64,000 bases of DNA from Petroclostridium sp. X23 (GTDB lineage Bacteria; Bacillota; Clostridia; SK-Y3), in contig NZ_CP124862.1 of NCBI RefSeq assembly GCF_030013905.1, positions 3,351,051 through 3,415,050 of the forward strand, in the 5' to 3' direction. A program made the translations under genes and the position numbers. Positions 53,701 through 62,318 of this stretch are shown piece by piece. Below the pieces are notes generated by a model, which saw only the letters and a list, made by a program, of their open reading frames with translations, searched no databases and was not told where the DNA came from. Position 1 is the stretch's first letter, and each line of letters starts with the position of its first letter.

Positions 53701-53833
53701 AGGATTGAGTTTTTCAACCTTGCTGACACTGGTATTTATTCCGGTACTGTATACAATGTTTGATGACTTTGGAAATTGGTTAAGGAAGGTTTTTGGAAAA
53801 AAACGTAAGGCTACTGCAACGGTTGGACAATAA
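50720..53833 (+). CDS. RND-family efflux pump (AcrB/HAE1-like)
   Basis: A 1,037-residue pump with 12 membrane helices and two large external loops. N-terminus KLSEIAIKRPVTVLMMVMMI, proton-relay helix 4 GVGMLVDNSIVVLESVYR and C-terminal helices with IMLAGIVVNNAIVLVDYIN are typical. Exports lipophilic compounds or drugs in exchange for protons. Co-translated with the adaptor upstream. No TolC-like gene or regulator is adjacent. Confidence 0.93.
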   Translation: MKLSEIAIKRPVTVLMMVMMIIVLGAVSLAGLNMDLMPDITFPIAGVITNYSGAGPKEIETMITKPMEQAVGTVDNFKKVTSISGSGVSTVMVEFTQGTNMDYAALQLREKTDMVKAALPDDVDDPIIFQYDMSMIPIIELGMSYGDDLANLKTLAEDKIKDRLERLKGVAAVEIYGGLEEEIKINIIPEKMTGYGLSIVQLKQILQAENLNLPGGELKEGKSEFTVRTTGEFSSIEEIEELPIATAKGNIQLKDIASIQQGYQDSKTKAMMNGKPCVLLLVRKQSGFNTVKVSDVVNKELDMIKKELDQVQFETIFDQADFVKRSLGSVTRNAIVGGVLAVFILFIFLKNIRTTFIIGVAIPISIITTFILIYFSGITLNMMSLGGLALGVGMLVDNSIVVLESVYRYREEGFSRIESAKQGSGEVAMAVVASTLTTIAVFLPIAFIRDNMAIEMFRELALTVTFSLVASLVVALTLVPMMASKILKIEKMEDLVGKHTPIAAIDRGFEKIFKGLESIYGNILRWAVGHRKTIVLGTIALLVISGMIAVMFTGAEYFPQTDEGMFSVTIELPKGTVVEETVEIAGAIEEEVEKFKELEYIFVITGFDGNNEDSSMAVIYGSFGSKADREKGIGQLLDELRAKTKNIAGAKISIEKLSMMSMGSGGKPITINIKGDELEVLEDISNQLVGEVRKVDGTREVSSSVSQTVPEAQVKIKRKKAGQYGISAYTIANTVQTAIMGQTATQYKVAGEEIEVKVRLKADARKDLQDLEQISIPSSDGRQIPLYEIADIMIDEAPASISRDNQVRQVTVTGDIHGRDARSVFVDVQSKIDGMKIPNGYEVKLGGESEDMIEAAIGFGLALVLAIILVYMIMASQFESLLHPFTIMFTVPLAFIGVALAMAIAGKPFSVPSFIGVIMLAGIVVNNAIVLVDYINTLRGRGMARNDAVFKAGPVRLRPILMTTLTTVLGLVPLALGIGEGAEQQAPLAITVIGGLSFSTLLTLVFIPVLYTMFDDFGNWLRKVFGKKRKATATVGQ

Positions 53834-53885
53834 ATCATTAGTTCACGGTTCATAGCCTCAAATAGTGAAAACTCAAGTGACTAGC

Positions 53886-53990
53886 TGTAAGGACGGACGA
53901 CCCTGTCCGCCCGGGATATTATTGGAGTATCTGCGGGTGGACACAGTCGTCCACCCCTACAAAAGAACCCAGCATATTATATGCTGGGAA
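53886..53990. repeat. GTAGGGGTGGACGAC-type hairpin repeat plus palindrome
   Basis: GGACGGACGACCCTGTCCGC at the left and GGTGGACACAGTCGTCCACC at the right form a GC-rich repeat of the GTAGGGG family. CCCAGCATATTATATGCTGGG (53968-53988) follows as a perfect palindrome that can end both converging transcripts. Confidence 0.6.
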
Positions 53991-54037
53991 ATTATAATTC
54001 TACATTTTGCTATCTGTAGACATCCGTTTAAGATCAT

Positions 54038-54499
54038 TTATCTGCCTTTGAAGATATCTTTAATTCCATCTTCTATAGATTTTTGAAGTTCTTTTTCTTT
54101 AATACCTTTCTGTGCAGCCACATCGGTTTTGATTTTTGATTTATATTCATCAATGAGCGGCTGCTTGTTTGCGTCAAGCTGTGCTTTCACATCTGTTGAG
54201 TACGCTGAAAGATCATTTTCTGCCTTTTTAATTTCTTCTTCGGTGTAGGCATCCAATTGACTGGTGATATCTTTCTTATATTTTTCCACATAATTTAAAA
54301 TATCTTTTGATATGGCATTTTTCTTTGCATCTAGACGTTGATTCGCTTTTGTTGCATTTTCAGCCTGAATGGTATTTAAGTATTCTCTTGCAATACTTAA
54401 AAAATCTATGTTAAGCGTTACTGCAAAAACGGTTGTCATTAAGCTGCATGTCAGGATAAAAATAGCAATACCGGCAAGATATTTCTTAGAGTTTTTCAT
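54038..54499 (-). CDS. Exported coiled-coil protein of unknown function
   Basis: A 153-residue protein on the minus strand. The ATG at 54499 has GGAGGTGA upstream on that strand. An N-terminal signal or anchor (YLAGIAIFILTCSLMTTVFAV) is followed by an almost wholly helical, Lys/Glu/Asp/Ala-rich region without cysteines, probably one long coiled coil outside the cell. It lies tail-to-tail with the RND pump gene. No family recognised. Confidence 0.7.
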   Translation of the reverse strand: MKNSKKYLAGIAIFILTCSLMTTVFAVTLNIDFLSIAREYLNTIQAENATKANQRLDAKKNAISKDILNYVEKYKKDITSQLDAYTEEEIKKAENDLSAYSTDVKAQLDANKQPLIDEYKSKIKTDVAAQKGIKEKELQKSIEDGIKDIFKGR

Positions 54500-54638
54500 T
54501 ATGTCACCTCCATAAATCACCTAAGATAATTATGTTTGTATAGAATAATTATCTCATCATACAAACATTATGTAAAGTAGTAAAATCTTCCTTATATATG
54601 AATAGTACTTGCTGTTGGTGAATAACTTGATAAGAGAG

Positions 54639-54690
54639 AACCATGTCGGATTTTCGAGCCATTAAGCATCTTTTTTACATCTTTCTAAAA
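54639..54690. repeat. Palindromic repeat, family P, copy 6 (right half only)
   Basis: CATGTCGGATTTTCGAGCCA then TTAAGCATCTTTTTTACATC, matching only the right arm of copies 1 and 2. The left arm and core are missing. Confidence 0.6.
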
Positions 54691-54745
54691 AGGTATATGT
54701 TGAAAGGCAGGCAGAATATCAAGATACAATTTGAGGTGAAATAAC

Positions 54746-55249
54746 GTGAGAAGAAACAATGGGCCGGTTATTGGAGTTATATTAATGCTATTAGGGATCC
54801 TCTTATTTTTCTATGACGGAAAGGTTGACATGTCTGCATGGAAGGTGGTGGTATGGGTAATTCCGATCGCATTATTGACTAGTGGGATACTTCTTCATAT
54901 ATTGTATTTTACCCGGCCTTATAGAAATAGAAGCATGTTGGTGCCGGGAGGGATTCTTATTACTTACAGTATTGTAGGGTTTATTTGTACAAGTAATAGA
55001 AGCTGGGATTTAGCATTTACATTGTGGCCGCTATTTCCGGTAGGCATCGCTGTGGGATTTATAGAATACAGCTTATCAAGGAGGAATAAAAATAATGTTT
55101 TTATACCGCTTTTGATGTTAATTGTGGTGAGCGTTATATTTGTATTTGTTAATCTGAATGTATTTACAAACAGCAACATTATTTCTGCTGCTCTATTTAT
55201 TATAGGATTCATATTTATCATCAAAAACAAAAGAAAGAGATTATTTTGA
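54746..55249 (+). CDS. Membrane protein with LiaF/DUF5668-like helices
   Basis: A 167-residue protein with about five membrane segments and a basic C-terminus (KNKRKRLF). The first segment NNGPVIGVILMLLGILLFF followed by WKVVVWVIPIALLTSGILL resembles the N-terminal bundle of LiaF-type proteins, without their soluble domain. GTG start behind GAGGTGA. Function unknown. Confidence 0.55.
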   Translation: MRRNNGPVIGVILMLLGILLFFYDGKVDMSAWKVVVWVIPIALLTSGILLHILYFTRPYRNRSMLVPGGILITYSIVGFICTSNRSWDLAFTLWPLFPVGIAVGFIEYSLSRRNKNNVFIPLLMLIVVSVIFVFVNLNVFTNSNIISAALFIIGFIFIIKNKRKRLF

Positions 55250-55373
55250 CTATATTATGTAAAGTTCATGTAAAATAAAAATTGTTTACTGTACATACCC
55301 CAAGGGTATAGTATATAATTAAAGAGTTACATAAAGTCAAGGAGTATGGAGCAAGATGAAGGAGGGCATGCAT

Positions 55374-57134
55374 ATGAAGAGGGGTATAAGGCTACATAGT
55401 ATACAATTCAAACTGACATTATGGTTTTCTATAATGATGCTGGTATTTGCTTTAGTAGCAGGTTATGAGAGCTATGTGGAATCGAAGAAAGAGCTTACCG
55501 AAGCGGGAATCAGAGACTTGACCCACTTAGTTAGTGGTTCTATTGGAGTAATGGAAGCTCTTAATGGTCAGGTGGAAGCCGGGAGGATGGATTTGGAAGA
55601 AGCGCAGGAAGCTGCCCGGGAAATTCTTAATGGACCGGTCATATCCGGGAAAGAGCGGGATATTAGTGAAGTAGGCGTGAAATATGAACATGACGGATAT
55701 GTTTATGCGTTGAACAGTAATAAAATACTTACCATGCATCCTATACTAGAGGGGAACGACATGACAGGGGTCCTGAGTAAGGATGCTAAAAAAGACTTTA
55801 TACAAGAAATTATATCGGACAAGCATAATATTACTGAGGTGAGATACCTATGGAATAATAAAGAGGGGGAAGTGCTCAGAGAAAAGATTGCAGTATCACA
55901 GTATTATGAGCCTTGGGATTGGTTTGTGGTTGTAGGGGCATATGCAGATGAGTTTGAATCCCATGCGGCACATATGGCGAAATCATTAATTTTACCTCTC
56001 CTATTGATGTTCACGGCAGGTATGATACTATTAATTTTTATAGTGAGAAGATTTACCAAACCGATTATAGACTCTTCCAGTGCGATGAAGGTATTTGCAA
56101 GTGGAGATCTAACCTATTATGTTGAGACAAAAGGAAAAGATGAAATCAGTCAGTTAGGACAGCATATAAATGCGGCTTCTTTAAAATTGAGTGGAATGTT
56201 GGGGAATGTGGTTAAGACAGCCGATGAAGTGGCAGTACATGCCGACAGTTTAAATAAGCATGCGGAGGAAAGCAGCAGGACCATTGAGCAGGTGGCTCAA
56301 ACCATTGATAATGTGGCGCAGGGTGCATCGGACCAGGCGGCATCAGCACAAAAAGGCGCTGAAATGATCCAGAAGCTGGATCGAGAAATTCAGAAGATAT
56401 CTAGTAATTCAGAAGTTATGGCAGATTCTGCCGTAGCATTAAGAAAGTCGAAGGAGCAGGGAACAAAGGCTGTAGAAATATTGAGAGAAAGATCGGAAAA
56501 AAATAATGATGCTACAGGAAAAGTTGTAGAGGGTATTGGTAGATTAAATGGGAAGTCTATGGAAATCGGCAGCATTATCACATTAATCAGCGGTGTAGCG
56601 GAACAAACAAATTTACTTGCTTTAAATGCGGCAATTGAAGCTGCTCGAGCAGGAGAGCAGGGGAGAGGTTTTGCCGTGGTAGCTGAAGAAATACGCCAGT
56701 TGGCGGAACAGTCACAGAAATCCGCTAAAGATATCGGTCGATTAATTATGGATATACAAAATGAAATAGAATCTAATCATTCTATCATGAACGAAGTAAA
56801 AGAAGTTGCAGATGAACAAATACGCGCGGTTGGAGATACTGATCATGCTTTCAACAGTATTGCAACTGTGAGTGAAGACATCGTATTCCAAATTGAAAAT
56901 ATAGCTCAGTCTATCAATCATATGCTAAAAGATTCGGAGAAGATTGTAGATGTTATTAATGATATTTCAGCAGTATCACAACAGTCGGCGGCTGCGGCTG
57001 AAGAAGTTGCCGCATCAACCCAGGAGCAGATTGCTTCGGTACAGGAAATCAGTTCTTCCGTAGATGTGCTGTCAAATATGGCCGATCATTTAAGGCAAAT
57101 GACAAAGCAGTTCAAATTAAAAAAAGATGAGTAG
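55374..57134 (+). CDS. Methyl-accepting chemotaxis protein with single Cache domain
   Basis: A 586-residue receptor: membrane helix at about 8-30, extracellular sCache-type sensor (about 35-200, with [18 protein letters not shown] and the later [14 protein letters not shown]), second helix at about 212-232, HAMP domain, and a long signalling coil with hairpin tip [20 protein letters not shown]. Start at 55374 behind GGAGGG. It should pass ligand binding to CheA/CheW; no other che genes are here. Cache_2-type domains often bind small carboxylates. Confidence 0.92.
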   Translation: MKRGIRLHSIQFKLTLWFSIMMLVFALVAGYESYVESKKELTEAGIRDLTHLVSGSIGVMEALNGQVEAGRMDLEEAQEAAREILNGPVISGKERDISEVGVKYEHDGYVYALNSNKILTMHPILEGNDMTGVLSKDAKKDFIQEIISDKHNITEVRYLWNNKEGEVLREKIAVSQYYEPWDWFVVVGAYADEFESHAAHMAKSLILPLLLMFTAGMILLIFIVRRFTKPIIDSSSAMKVFASGDLTYYVETKGKDEISQLGQHINAASLKLSGMLGNVVKTADEVAVHADSLNKHAEESSRTIEQVAQTIDNVAQGASDQAASAQKGAEMIQKLDREIQKISSNSEVMADSAVALRKSKEQGTKAVEILRERSEKNNDATGKVVEGIGRLNGKSMEIGSIITLISGVAEQTNLLALNAAIEAARAGEQGRGFAVVAEEIRQLAEQSQKSAKDIGRLIMDIQNEIESNHSIMNEVKEVADEQIRAVGDTDHAFNSIATVSEDIVFQIENIAQSINHMLKDSEKIVDVINDISAVSQQSAAAAEEVAASTQEQIASVQEISSSVDVLSNMADHLRQMTKQFKLKKDE

Positions 57135-57143
57135 CAAATAAAA

Positions 57144-57172
57144 AAGGGAGCGGTTTTACAGCCGTTCCCTTT
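57144..57172. terminator. Shared terminator between chemoreceptor and yyaC
   Basis: AAGGGAGCGG pairs with CCGTTCCCTT, 8-base loop, with A-rich and T-rich flanks, so it can end both converging transcripts. Confidence 0.75.
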
Positions 57173-57180
57173 CTTCGTGT

Positions 57181-57804
57181 CTAAGACTGTAACTGTGTTT
57201 GAAGCTGGGGTGAGGTATTTAACTGTATATTGGTTACTCTTGGGTGATATTTCTTCCAGAGCACATACTTTAAGCCGGAAGTAATTAAATCGGTCATTTT
57301 CATTACGACACTAAGACGGGTATTCTGAAGAACAAGAAAATCAAGATATCCACTAAAATTAACTATCCCTGCAATAGAAATATGGCCAATTTCCGGTAAA
57401 ACCTTATTTACACCGGCACCCGGTTTCAAAGGTCCTTTGGTAATAGTCACATATCCGATATGATTCATTTTGCCCAGGCAAGCATCAATAGCAATGATTA
57501 ACGCGTTACGGTAGTTTTCTTTAATATAATTATAATTCTCTTCCAAATTTTTTGCGTGTACCGGTTGGTCTAAAGTACCTAGTATATGAACATTATCGTA
57601 GCGTAATGTGCTCAGTTTATAGCCTACCAAAGGTCCTAAGCTGTCTCCGGTAGAACGGTCGGTGCCGATACATACGATAATGATATTATCGTAATCAGGA
57701 AGTGTATGATCATCGAGCAATGTGGTAATTGCGGAAGTAAATTCTCTGAATGCACTGATTTTGTTAACATCAATGTATTTGGTATCTTGCTGAGCGTTTA
57801 TCAT
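57181..57804 (-). CDS. yyaC: Sporulation protein YyaC
   Basis: A 207-residue protein on the minus strand. The family hallmarks are IIVCIGTDRSTGDSLGPLVG and LIIAIDACLGK, with GPLKPGAGVNKVLPEIG; the fold resembles hydrogenase-maturation and GPR-like peptidases. It is conserved in endospore formers and expressed during sporulation; the exact reaction is not established. GGAGG precedes the start at 57804 on the minus strand. Confidence 0.88.
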   Translation of the reverse strand: MINAQQDTKYIDVNKISAFREFTSAITTLLDDHTLPDYDNIIIVCIGTDRSTGDSLGPLVGYKLSTLRYDNVHILGTLDQPVHAKNLEENYNYIKENYRNALIIAIDACLGKMNHIGYVTITKGPLKPGAGVNKVLPEIGHISIAGIVNFSGYLDFLVLQNTRLSVVMKMTDLITSGLKYVLWKKYHPRVTNIQLNTSPQLQTQLQS

Positions 57805-57997
57805 TAGGGTTCCTCCATCAGTATTATTTATATATCATATTTTTTCCACATAAGATGAACGTATACATTAATATATGTTTATGATAATAAATTGGATTTT
57901 AAGATAATTTCTAAAAAAATATTGTTAGATTTCCTACTATTAACAATTTATGTTTTTGTGATATAATCTTATAAAAGCATATGTGGGGGTAGGAATA

Positions 57998-59593
57998 GTG
58001 CATAATTTTTCTGAGCTGGATATACTAAAGATTGCAATATCTATGGAAGAAGACGGTGAAAAATTTTATAGAAAGATGTATGAGGATGCTCAGACGGATA
58101 CGGAAAAGCAGCAAATTTTTTTAGCTTTGGCCAATGAAGAAAAAAATCATGCAGTTTTTTTTAATAATATATATCAGGAAATGCTGCAGAAAACAAATCA
58201 TAAGGAATATGAATTGTTTGATAATGATACGATAGAAATGATAAAGTCGCTGGTAAGTGGTCTTGTGCTGCCGGAAGAAGATCATTTAAATAAGAAGCAG
58301 GATTTCAAAGAATTAATTAATAATATGGTTGAACAGGAATATAGATCAATCAAATTTTATTCGTCATTGCTGGAAAATACAAAAAATGATAATGTGACCA
58401 TATTTCTGCATCATGTGATCCGGGAAGAAGAGCAGCATGTAATTAAGCTAAAGGAAATGCTTTACTATAATAAAACCAGTGTGTCCATAGAGGAGCATAT
58501 CTACTTTGTTGAGAATATTTTAAACGGTATGCAGGACTGGGTAAGGGTAATAGATTTAGAGGATAACATTATCTATGCGAATGAAACAATGAAAGAGGAG
58601 CTGGGATACTATCTTGTAGGAAGAAAGTGTTTTGATGTGATAGGAAGGAAAGCTCCCTGCGATGACTGTGTATCCAGACAGGCTGCAAAAATAAGAGGGT
58701 CTGTGCAGAAAGAAGAGAAAATAAATGGAAAGATATTTTCTGTCATGAGTTCTCCGCTAAAGAATTTAAATGGCGAAATACAAGCTGTGATTGAAGTACT
58801 TCGTGATGTAACGCAATCCAAGCTCATGGAAGAGCAAATTAAGGCGCAGAATAAAAGATTCAGCGATGATTTAAAGATTGCAAGAAAGATGCAGTGTGGA
58901 CTGCTTCCGAAAGAAATGAGCACCGATAAAATAACATTTACCTATACCTATAAACCATGTGAGGCCATTGGCGGGGATTTTTTTGATGTTTTTGAAATCG
59001 ACCGCACACATATTGGTGTATATATTGCGGATGTATCGGGACATGGGGTACCGGCATCCATGCTAACCATGTTTCTCCGTCAAACCATACGTAAGGATAT
59101 TATCTCGCCTGCGCAGGTTTTAGAGCATCTTTATAAAAAATATAATGAATCGGATTTTGGTACAGAGATATATATTACCATGTTTTATGCAGTCATTGAT
59201 ATACAAAATAAAAAGATTAAATATGCAAACGCAGGACATAATACGCTGCCGATATTATTTAACAATGAGGATATGAAGCATTTAAATGCCTCAGGATTTC
59301 CCATCAGTAATTGGGTGGAAGAAGCTGATTATAAAGAATATGAAATGAATTTTAATAACAGAGATCGGCTGCTGCTTTTAACAGACGGCATCACCGACAT
59401 TTGCAGTCCGTCAGGACAAAGATATGATATGCGGTATATTGAAGAGAATATCATGAACAATAAAGATAAGAATATCGAAGAAATAAAAAATATAGTTATA
59501 AAAGATACATATAACTTTATTTATGGGGAAAAATTAGAGAATAATAAGATTTATGATGATATTACGTTGCTATTATTAGAATTATATGAATAG
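57998..59593 (+). CDS. Ferritin-like diiron / PAS / SpoIIE phosphatase fusion
   Basis: A 531-residue three-part protein, GTG start at 57998. Residues 1-160 form a rubrerythrin-like four-helix bundle with paired diiron motifs (EEDGEKFY, NEEKNHAVFF; EQEYRSIKFY, REEEQHVIKL). Residues about 165-275 form a PAS domain with three cysteines in RKCFDVIGRKAPCDDC. Residues about 285-531 form a SpoIIE-type PP2C phosphatase (GGDFFDVFEID, IADVSGHGVPASM, TDGITDICSP). Inference: O2, peroxide or iron/redox state at the diiron site controls dephosphorylation of an anti-sigma antagonist. No partner gene is adjacent. Confidence 0.85.
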   Translation: MHNFSELDILKIAISMEEDGEKFYRKMYEDAQTDTEKQQIFLALANEEKNHAVFFNNIYQEMLQKTNHKEYELFDNDTIEMIKSLVSGLVLPEEDHLNKKQDFKELINNMVEQEYRSIKFYSSLLENTKNDNVTIFLHHVIREEEQHVIKLKEMLYYNKTSVSIEEHIYFVENILNGMQDWVRVIDLEDNIIYANETMKEELGYYLVGRKCFDVIGRKAPCDDCVSRQAAKIRGSVQKEEKINGKIFSVMSSPLKNLNGEIQAVIEVLRDVTQSKLMEEQIKAQNKRFSDDLKIARKMQCGLLPKEMSTDKITFTYTYKPCEAIGGDFFDVFEIDRTHIGVYIADVSGHGVPASMLTMFLRQTIRKDIISPAQVLEHLYKKYNESDFGTEIYITMFYAVIDIQNKKIKYANAGHNTLPILFNNEDMKHLNASGFPISNWVEEADYKEYEMNFNNRDRLLLLTDGITDICSPSGQRYDMRYIEENIMNNKDKNIEEIKNIVIKDTYNFIYGEKLENNKIYDDITLLLLELYE

Positions 59594-59661
59594 AATTTGG
59601 TTATGTCAACATTTAGGACTTGCATTTGTTTTTAGGTTCTGTTATAATATATAATTTTGTT

Positions 59662-59690
59662 TTGACAAATAAACCTAAGTGTGTTATAAT
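59662..59690 (+). promoter_or_regulatory. Consensus housekeeping promoter of veg
   Basis: TTGACA, 17-base spacer, TATAAT: a perfect sigma-A-type promoter 36 bases before the veg ATG, consistent with the strong vegetative expression known for veg. Confidence 0.9.
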
Positions 59691-59726
59691 ATTAATGATG
59701 GCCTAGTATACAAAAGAGGTGATGTA

Positions 59727-59993
59727 ATGATAGAAAGAAATGATCTTTTTAAAATAAAAAAGAGTCTGGAGAATCATATTGGCCAACAAGTCCGCCTGAC
59801 AGCCAAAAAAGGACGTAAAAAATCAGTTATCAGACAGGGTATCATTGAAAGCACTTATCCAAGCATATTCATTGTAAAGCTTGATAATGAGACCGAAACA
59901 ACACGGCGGGTTTCCTACAGCTATACAGATATACTTACAAAAACGGTTGAATTAGTGGTATGCAGAAATAACGAAAATATTCAATGTAGCTAA
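59727..59993 (+). CDS. veg: Veg family protein
   Basis: An 88-residue protein of normal Veg length, with ENHIGQQVRLTAKKGRKKS and the GIIESTYPSIFIVKLD stretch characteristic of the family. Veg is abundant in growing Firmicutes; in Bacillus subtilis it affects biofilm-matrix gene expression and spore outgrowth. AAAGAGGTGAT precedes the start at 59727. It has its own perfect promoter and terminator. Confidence 0.92.
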   Translation: MIERNDLFKIKKSLENHIGQQVRLTAKKGRKKSVIRQGIIESTYPSIFIVKLDNETETTRRVSYSYTDILTKTVELVVCRNNENIQCS

Positions 59994-59994
59994 T

Positions 59995-60027
59995 AAAGAC
60001 GGTGAGCATCTTAGTTCACCGTCTTTT
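59995..60027 (+). terminator. Terminator after veg
   Basis: AAAGACGGTGA pairs with TCACCGTCTTT, 10-base loop, T run. Confidence 0.88.
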
Positions 60028-60048
60028 TACGTTTTTTTGTCATATTCT

Positions 60049-60079
60049 CCATATTGTCCTAATATATATTACATAGTAG
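60049..60079 (+). promoter_or_regulatory. Possible sporulation sigma-E/K-type promoter of sipL
   Basis: CCATATT (60049-60055), 16-base spacer and CATAGTAG (60072-60079) weakly resemble the ATATT / CATA elements of sigma-E promoters. sipL is under sigma-E in Clostridioides difficile. The match is imperfect. Confidence 0.3.
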
Positions 60080-60120
60080 AAAGTGTACAATGGATATCAC
60101 GTTAAGGGGGAGGATATATA

Positions 60121-61698
60121 ATGGCTCTTGAGCTTACGAAGGAACTTATCAATATAAATCAAGTGGTAGCAGAAGATTTTACACAGACATTGGTTGAGGG
60201 AGATATCATCGTTCCTGATGTTAAACCGGATATTTCAAGGATTCTTCAAGTAGACGGAACTACAGTGATTAATGGTAGAGAAGTGCAGTCGGATAGGGTA
60301 GTTATCAACGGGACAGTAAACTTTAAGATTTTGTATGTACCTGACGGGACTGATGAAGTCATAAAAAGTATTAATGCAAATACCAATTTTGTACACCAAC
60401 TGGATGTCAAGTCAGCGGTACAAGGCATGAAAGCGCAAGTGGAAAGCGACATAGAACATATAGAGTTCACCACAGTAAATAGCAGAAAAGTAAATGTAAA
60501 AGCAGTGGTTAGTATCGATTGCAAGGTGGTGAATGCGGTCAGTTTGAATATGGTTACCGATATTGAAGGTGAAGAGGATATTCAAGTCAAGAAAAAAAAT
60601 GTCAAGGCGTATAACATTGTGGCAGAAAGCACTGATCAGTTTGTAGTAAGTGAAGATATGGAGATTCCGGCCGGAAAGCCCTCCATCAAAGATCTGTTGA
60701 AGGTGGATACAAAAATCACCGGTAAGGATGTAAAGGTCATCAATGGAAAAGTTGTTGTAAAGGGAGAAATGAATGTATGCACGCTTTACATTGGAGATAT
60801 GGATGATAACTCAATACAGTTCATGGAACATGAAATTCCTTTTACCGAAATCTTTGATATGGATGAAGTAAAGGAAGGCATGCGTTGTGATCTTGATTAT
60901 GAAATAAAAGATTTTTATCATACTATAAAAGAAGATAGCGATGGTGAAGCTCGGGTCTTAAGTGTGGAAGCTGTTTTAGACGCAACGACTCGGGCAAGTG
61001 AAGAAGTTTCGGTAAATGTTGTGGCTGATTCCTATAGCCCTGATGTTGATATTGATATTGAGAAGAATATTTATGATATTGACGAAATCGTTAATGATAG
61101 TAAAACACAGACAACAATCAAACAGCTTATTGACTTGCCTGCTGAAATTCCCGACATTATACAGGTGTATAATGTCATCACCAAACCCTATATTTCAGAT
61201 ACAACTGTAGAAAGTGACCGTATCATCGTAGATGGTGTGGTAGATGCATATATTTTATATCTGGCAAATAGTGAAGAGAACCCCGTCTACAGCTTTAAGC
61301 AGGAACTGCCGTTTAAACACAACATTGATGTCAAAGGAGTTACAGCCGATATGGCATGTGATGTGAAAGTAGACATTGACCACTGCAGTTACAGTATGAA
61401 CGCGGCATCAGAGGTGGAAATAAGGTGTGTGGCGGCAATAGATTGCAAGGTAGTAAAGACTTCTAAAGTGGAATTAATAAGTAAGGCGGAAGTCTCGCCG
61501 GCTAGTGTTAAAAGTACAAAACCACGTCCGAGTATTGTTATTTATTTCGCCCAGCAGGGAGATACTTTGTGGGAAATTGCAAAGAATTATCGTACAACGG
61601 TAGAAGAGATCGCAACGATAAATAAGTTGGAGAATATAGAGCAAATTGCTGCCGGACAGCAACTTATCATTCCTAAAAGACAAAAAAAAGCAAGTTAA
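60121..61698 (+). CDS. sipL: SipL-like spore coat morphogenetic protein
   Basis: A 525-residue protein: repeated DUF3794 (SPOCS) domains over residues 1-460 (for example EGDIIVPDVKPDISRILQVDG and the related DLPAEIPDIIQVYNVITKP) and one C-terminal LysM domain (GDTLWEIAKNYRTTVEEI). This is the SipL arrangement, which binds SpoIVA through LysM and localises the coat around the forespore. No signal peptide, as expected for a mother-cell cytosolic protein. Behind GGGGGAGG. Confidence 0.88.
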   Translation: MALELTKELININQVVAEDFTQTLVEGDIIVPDVKPDISRILQVDGTTVINGREVQSDRVVINGTVNFKILYVPDGTDEVIKSINANTNFVHQLDVKSAVQGMKAQVESDIEHIEFTTVNSRKVNVKAVVSIDCKVVNAVSLNMVTDIEGEEDIQVKKKNVKAYNIVAESTDQFVVSEDMEIPAGKPSIKDLLKVDTKITGKDVKVINGKVVVKGEMNVCTLYIGDMDDNSIQFMEHEIPFTEIFDMDEVKEGMRCDLDYEIKDFYHTIKEDSDGEARVLSVEAVLDATTRASEEVSVNVVADSYSPDVDIDIEKNIYDIDEIVNDSKTQTTIKQLIDLPAEIPDIIQVYNVITKPYISDTTVESDRIIVDGVVDAYILYLANSEENPVYSFKQELPFKHNIDVKGVTADMACDVKVDIDHCSYSMNAASEVEIRCVAAIDCKVVKTSKVELISKAEVSPASVKSTKPRPSIVIYFAQQGDTLWEIAKNYRTTVEEIATINKLENIEQIAAGQQLIIPKRQKKAS

Positions 61699-61701
61699 TA
61701 T

Positions 61702-61728
61702 AAAAAAAGCGGCTAAGCCGCTTTTTTT
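61702..61728 (+). terminator. Terminator after sipL
   Basis: GCGGC-TAA-GCCGC flanked by seven A and seven T; works on both strands. Confidence 0.9.
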
Positions 61729-61796
61729 ATTATGAATATTTTTCTTCAGATAACAAAAAATATGTACAGGCTTCGCAAAAAAGGAGGATTGTTATT

Positions 61797-62306
61797 GTGA
61801 AGAAATATTCATATATGGTATTGTCGGTGATTGTAGGCAGCATTTGTATTACATTGTTATATGGGAATTTCAATACAAAAAAAGCCCAGCCTTCTATTTC
61901 CAATGATGTTGAAACAATTAGCTCTGCTTATGCACAGGATGCAAACTCAGAAAAGGATGTACAGCTTCTTGCGAGATGTGTAAACGGAGAAGCCAGAGGA
62001 GAACCATACATAGGCCAAGTTGCGGTTGCGGCTGTCATTCTGAATAGGGTGAAGCATCCGTCATTCCCAAATACGCTTTCGGGAGTGATTTACCAGCCTA
62101 AAGCGTTCACAGCTGTAGCAGACGGGCAGATCAATGTACCCATAGATACCAATTCAACGGTATTTAAGGCTTGCAGTGATGCTATGAATGGATGGGACCC
62201 CAGTGGCGGAGCAATATACTATTATAATCCGGCCAAGACAACAAATAAATGGATTTACAGCCGGGAAGTAATTAAAACCATAGGGAAGCATAAATTTGCA
62301 AAATAA
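61797..62306 (+). CDS. sleB: Spore cortex-lytic enzyme, SleB family
   Basis: A 169-residue exported hydrolase. An N-terminal membrane or signal segment (YMVLSVIVGSICITLLYG) is followed by the Hydrolase_2 domain with the catalytic Glu in CVNGEARGEPYIGQVAVA and VILNRVKHPSFP. It lacks the N-terminal peptidoglycan-binding domain of Bacillus SleB, so it is a short form. It cleaves spore cortex peptidoglycan at germination. GTG start behind AAAAGGAGG. ypeB follows after 12 bp. Confidence 0.88.
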   Translation: MKKYSYMVLSVIVGSICITLLYGNFNTKKAQPSISNDVETISSAYAQDANSEKDVQLLARCVNGEARGEPYIGQVAVAAVILNRVKHPSFPNTLSGVIYQPKAFTAVADGQINVPIDTNSTVFKACSDAMNGWDPSGGAIYYYNPAKTTNKWIYSREVIKTIGKHKFAK

Positions 62307-62318
62307 GGAGGCAGAATT

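Noticed and set aside
58589-58603. ATGAAAGAGGAGCTG as a target of the candidate guide
   Set aside because: It lies inside a coding region (Met-Lys-Glu-Glu-Leu) with a mismatch at position 10; probably chance.
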